DNA of 64,000 nucleotides from Paenibacillus sp. DCT19 (lineage in GTDB: Bacteria; Bacillota; Bacilli; Paenibacillales; Paenibacillaceae): positions 1,871,501 to 1,935,500 of the forward strand of contig NZ_CP029639.1 of assembly GCF_003268635.1 (NCBI RefSeq), written 5' to 3'. The notes under the pieces are model-generated. The model did no database searches, had not been told where the DNA came from, and saw only the letters and a list, made by a program, of their open reading frames with translations. The position numbers and the translations under genes were made by a program. Positions 61,643 to 64,000 of the stretch are shown here, one piece after another; the stretch's first letter is position 1, and the number at the start of each line of letters is the position of its first letter.

Positions 61643-61843
61643 ATGAATTCCCAAGTTAAAAACAATGATCTTCATCATGTTTCTGTAGAACTGACGGCTG
61701 AAGAGGCACTGGCTTTGACAGGTGTTCGTTTTAATGGAAATCCGAAGGTGAAAGCGGCTGCAAAACAAAAAGTTCGCGACGCTTTCGAAAAGACATTTGA
61801 TTTTTCGCACCAAGATAAGGTAGACTATGAACTATTAAAGTAG
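61643..61843 (+). CDS. conserved small protein, unknown function
   Basis: A 66-residue, soluble, charged protein (VSVELTAEEALALTGVRFNGNPKVKAAAKQKVRDAFEKTFD) starting at ATG 61643 behind GAGGTGA. The amphipathic pattern and EEALALTG helix look like a genuine small protein rather than noise. It has no recognised domain and ends before a terminator at 61874. Confidence 0.6.
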   Translation: MNSQVKNNDLHHVSVELTAEEALALTGVRFNGNPKVKAAAKQKVRDAFEKTFDFSHQDKVDYELLK

Positions 61844-61873
61844 TTGGACCCCAATTCCAAATAAATCGAAGAG

Positions 61874-61921
61874 GGAATCTTTGAAATTTGCCACTAGTGG
61901 CAATTCCGAAGATTCCTTTTT
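61874..61921 (+). terminator. terminator between the small protein gene and trmB
   Basis: GGAATCTT pairs with AAGATTCC, enclosing an inner TTGCCAC/GTGGCAA stem, followed by TTTTT. Confidence 0.9.
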
Positions 61922-61994
61922 CATTGCTCTTTACAATTGGTCCGTTCTTCGGCAAAATGAATCTGAGACAAGTATGGATAAACGGAGGAATAAA

Positions 61995-62744
61995 ATGCGT
62001 TTACGTGGTAGAAAAGGAATCCGAGAAAATCTGGAGGAACAAGTAGATCTCGTTGTTCTAGAACCCAATCAGTACAAAGGAAAATGGTCTGAACTGTTTG
62101 GCAATGACCATCCGATCTTTGTAGAATTCGGTATGGGCAAAGGGCAATTTATTAGCCAAATGAGCTACAAATATCCGGAGTTTAACTTTATCGGAATTGA
62201 TATGTACGATGAGCTCGTTCGTCGTGCTAGTGAGAAAGCTCGTAATGCGTGGAGTCAGGCAGAAGTGGAAACACCACCTAACCTGAAGCTGGCGCTCGCT
62301 AATATTGAACAAATTGAGGATGTATTCGATCCAGAGGAACTGGAACGTATCTATCTGAACTTCAGTGATCCTTGGCCAAAAGCTAAGCATGCACGTCGTC
62401 GTTTGACACATCCACGTTTCTTGAAAAAATATAAAGAATTGCTCAATACTAGAGGACAAATTCACTTCAAGACTGATTCGGAGACGTTGTTTGAATTCTC
62501 GCTCAATTCCATTGCTGACTTCGGTCTGCAAATGACAAACATCTCCTTGAACTTGCACCGGGACGGATTGAATGAAGAACATGTCATGACCGAGTATGAG
62601 CAGAAGTTCATGGGCAAAGGTATGAATATTCACCGTGTTGAAGTCGTTGTTGGTGAAGAGGCTTTGCGTGAATATCAACAAATGCGTTTGGACAAGTACA
62701 AAGTGCGTGAGACTTCCGAAACGGCTGAAGACACGCAAGAATAA
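61995..62744 (+). CDS. trmB: tRNA (guanine-N7)-methyltransferase
   Basis: A 249-residue TrmB making m7G46 in tRNA. Family marks: MRLRGRKGIRENLEE, FVEFGMGKGQFI (motif I), IGIDMYDELVRRA, YLNFSDPWPKAKHARRRLTHPRFL with the catalytic DPWPK, and IHFKTDSETLFEF. Its N terminus in a 288-codon frame starting at 61881 would run through the terminator, so ATG 61995, preceded by CGGAGGA, is chosen. Confidence 0.95.
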   Translation: MRLRGRKGIRENLEEQVDLVVLEPNQYKGKWSELFGNDHPIFVEFGMGKGQFISQMSYKYPEFNFIGIDMYDELVRRASEKARNAWSQAEVETPPNLKLALANIEQIEDVFDPEELERIYLNFSDPWPKAKHARRRLTHPRFLKKYKELLNTRGQIHFKTDSETLFEFSLNSIADFGLQMTNISLNLHRDGLNEEHVMTEYEQKFMGKGMNIHRVEVVVGEEALREYQQMRLDKYKVRETSETAEDTQE

Positions 62745-62772
62745 TTGATCTACATCAATTGATGTCATTAGC

Positions 62773-62820
62773 AAAGCGACACAGAGAGCAGTAGCCATAA
62801 CTCTCAAGTGTCGCTTTTTT
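62773..62820. terminator. terminator after trmB
   Basis: AAAGCGACAC pairs with GTGTCGCTTT, with an inner GAGAG/CTCTC stem, followed by a run of T residues. Confidence 0.9.
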
Positions 62821-62826
62821 GCTTGT

Positions 62827-64000
62827 TTAAGACTCTGAATGTAATTCTTTGCGGCGATAATCATTAGGCGTAACTCCATTGAACTTCTTGAACATGCGAT
62901 AAAAATAGGAGCTGTTGGTGAAGCCTGTTCTTTCTGCAATATCTGCAACGGAATTCTCTGTCTCAATTAATAGATCCTGAGCTTTCACAATACGAGTTTC
63001 ATTAATGACATCGGTTAGCCCTTTTAATGTTAGTTGCTTATACAGTCTGCTTATATAGATTGGAGACATCGTCAATTCTTCTGCAATAGAGGTGAGGCAA
63101 AGGTTCGTGTCCGCGTAATCCCGCTCAATAATGCTGTTAATTCGGCGGATCAGCTCATCATGTTTAAGTGTTCGCTTCTCCTCCACCTTGGAGCCTAGTT
63201 CATCGAACAGTTGATAGAAGTGGGCATGCACTTCACTAAGATCCTCGGCCTCATGGAGTGGTAGCATCGTGCCATCCGAAATAGAGTTAAGCGTCAGCTG
63301 GTTATTCTTTTTGAGTGTGTTGCGTACATGGTTTAGTGTCATTGTAAGATGTGAGAGCGCGAGCTGGAAGACATTGAACGGATACTTCGCCGTTTCATTA
63401 ACGATCGTGGTATACACCTGTTTTGCTTCCTCTGTTTTGCCTGTCATCAAACAATCGATGAGCTGTTTTTCCTTACCAACAGGGAAGGCGTACTCTTTCG
63501 CACGATAGGCCATGATGTCTGACGTGTACAGTAGACAGCCAGAACCATGGAATAATCGATGCAGTGAGGCTTCCGCTGACCTTGCATAAGATGCAATGCA
63601 GTCCTCAAGAGACTTTTCTTCTGGTCCGATTGTAAAGGATATGGAGCATTTCAGATGTAGCATGACCGCATCCTGTAGCATTAGCAGTAACTCCTCGATC
63701 TTTTGCTCTCCAACACCCACTGAATGTTGACCCGGATCTTTCTCGTTGAAAATAAGCGTAATCAGATCTCCACCCATATCTATGGCTTCGGAATGATACA
63801 TCGTTTCAATTGTTTCTGTACATATGTTCATCATCGCGTATTTAACCAATTTGACCTCGTCCCGGTAAGTGTCACAAAAGTCGGCAAAGTGATCGATTCG
63901 AAGCAAGACAAGTCTAGAGCTACGCTGCACATCTAAGGATGAACCGTAGAATTTCATGCGCTCTGCAAGTAACCCACACGTAAACGTCTCACGTCTTTGG
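62827..64000 (-). CDS. AraC-family sensor regulator (5' part outside the window)
   Basis: The C-terminal part of a large regulator typical of Paenibacillus. The visible frame stays open to 64000 through GLLAERMKFYG, so the N terminus, probably a membrane-spanning sensor, is missing. A middle domain with FADFCDTYRDE, GGDLITLIF and FTIGPEEKSLEDCIASYARSAEASLHRLF looks like the degenerate GGDEF-like region of such proteins. The last 100 residues are the AraC double HTH (LCLTSIAEELTMSPIYISRLYKQLT, SVADIAERTGFTNSSYFYRMFKKFNGVTPNDYR). Targets unknown; such regulators usually control neighbouring sugar ABC genes, which would lie beyond the window. Confidence 0.88.
   Translation of the reverse strand, partial: QRRETFTCGLLAERMKFYGSSLDVQRSSRLVLLRIDHFADFCDTYRDEVKLVKYAMMNICTETIETMYHSEAIDMGGDLITLIFNEKDPGQHSVGVGEQKIEELLLMLQDAVMLHLKCSISFTIGPEEKSLEDCIASYARSAEASLHRLFHGSGCLLYTSDIMAYRAKEYAFPVGKEKQLIDCLMTGKTEEAKQVYTTIVNETAKYPFNVFQLALSHLTMTLNHVRNTLKKNNQLTLNSISDGTMLPLHEAEDLSEVHAHFYQLFDELGSKVEEKRTLKHDELIRRINSIIERDYADTNLCLTSIAEELTMSPIYISRLYKQLTLKGLTDVINETRIVKAQDLLIETENSVADIAERTGFTNSSYFYRMFKKFNGVTPNDYRRKELHSES

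Noticed and set aside
61881..61994. 38-residue N-terminal extension of TrmB
   Set aside because: It would be translated from within a terminator hairpin; CGGAGGA before ATG 61995 and the family start agree on the shorter form.

Overview
The window is chromosomal DNA from a spore-forming Firmicute, most probably Paenibacillus. The evidence is a Spo0M homologue, strong AGGAGG-type ribosome binding sites, many TTG/GTG starts, a YtqA/YtqB (MnmL/MnmM) pair, odhAB, abundant GNAT, Nudix and DinB-type proteins, and a large sugar-ABC locus without its own ATPase. Species cannot be fixed from the sequence alone. I see no prophage, plasmid functions, CRISPR array, rRNA or intact transposase. The accessory character comes from carbohydrate loci, small non-autonomous repeats and a few broken genes.

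Layout. 1-6,000: the end of an LD-carboxypeptidase-like gene, a secreted DUF3298 protein, a secreted GH5 beta-mannanase, a GT4 glycosyltransferase and small orphan genes. 6,200-13,200: a fructose-type PTS (separate EIIA, EIIB, EIIC), a GH38 alpha-mannosidase and a PRD/EIIB/EIIA activator, resembling the mannosylglycerate system of E. coli but with a different regulator. A 177-bp multi-arm inverted-repeat element lies between EIIC and GH38. 13,300-22,800: spo0M, methyltransferases, a DinB/YfiT protein, an SDR, two GNATs, an RtcB ligase, a frameshifted DUF4272 gene and a LacI regulator.

22,800-36,330: the most unusual region. The LacI gene diverges from nine same-strand genes: a lipoprotein solute-binding protein, a membrane-anchored protein joining two carbohydrate-binding-like domains to a second solute-binding domain, two separate permease pairs, an NHL beta-propeller membrane protein, a Yip1-like membrane protein and a large anchored DUF5696 protein that may be a glycoside hydrolase. 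No ATPase is encoded, so energising presumably depends on a shared MsmX-type ATPase elsewhere. A cre-like site and inverted repeats sit at the promoter.

36,300-53,000: mixed housekeeping and accessory genes: a TetR/MFS pair with two identical 20-bp candidate operators, a nucleotidyltransferase, YdcF, PfpI, a frameshifted TIGR01777 epimerase, murI, coaA, several GNAT and Nudix genes and tRNA-Pro(GGG). 53,200-64,000: odhAB, a lysophospholipase-like hydrolase, manA, mnmM/mnmL, trmB and a truncated AraC-family regulator.

A small repeat family (two near-full copies of about 175-213 bp, two internally deleted copies) is scattered through the window. It has related ends, and one copy has a perfect 8-bp target duplication, so it looks like a MITE. 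Three genes or remnants carry apparent one-base homopolymer frameshifts, and up to three reading frames appear to lack an ATG/GTG/TTG at the expected distance from a good ribosome binding site; read-level checking would separate biology from assembly error.
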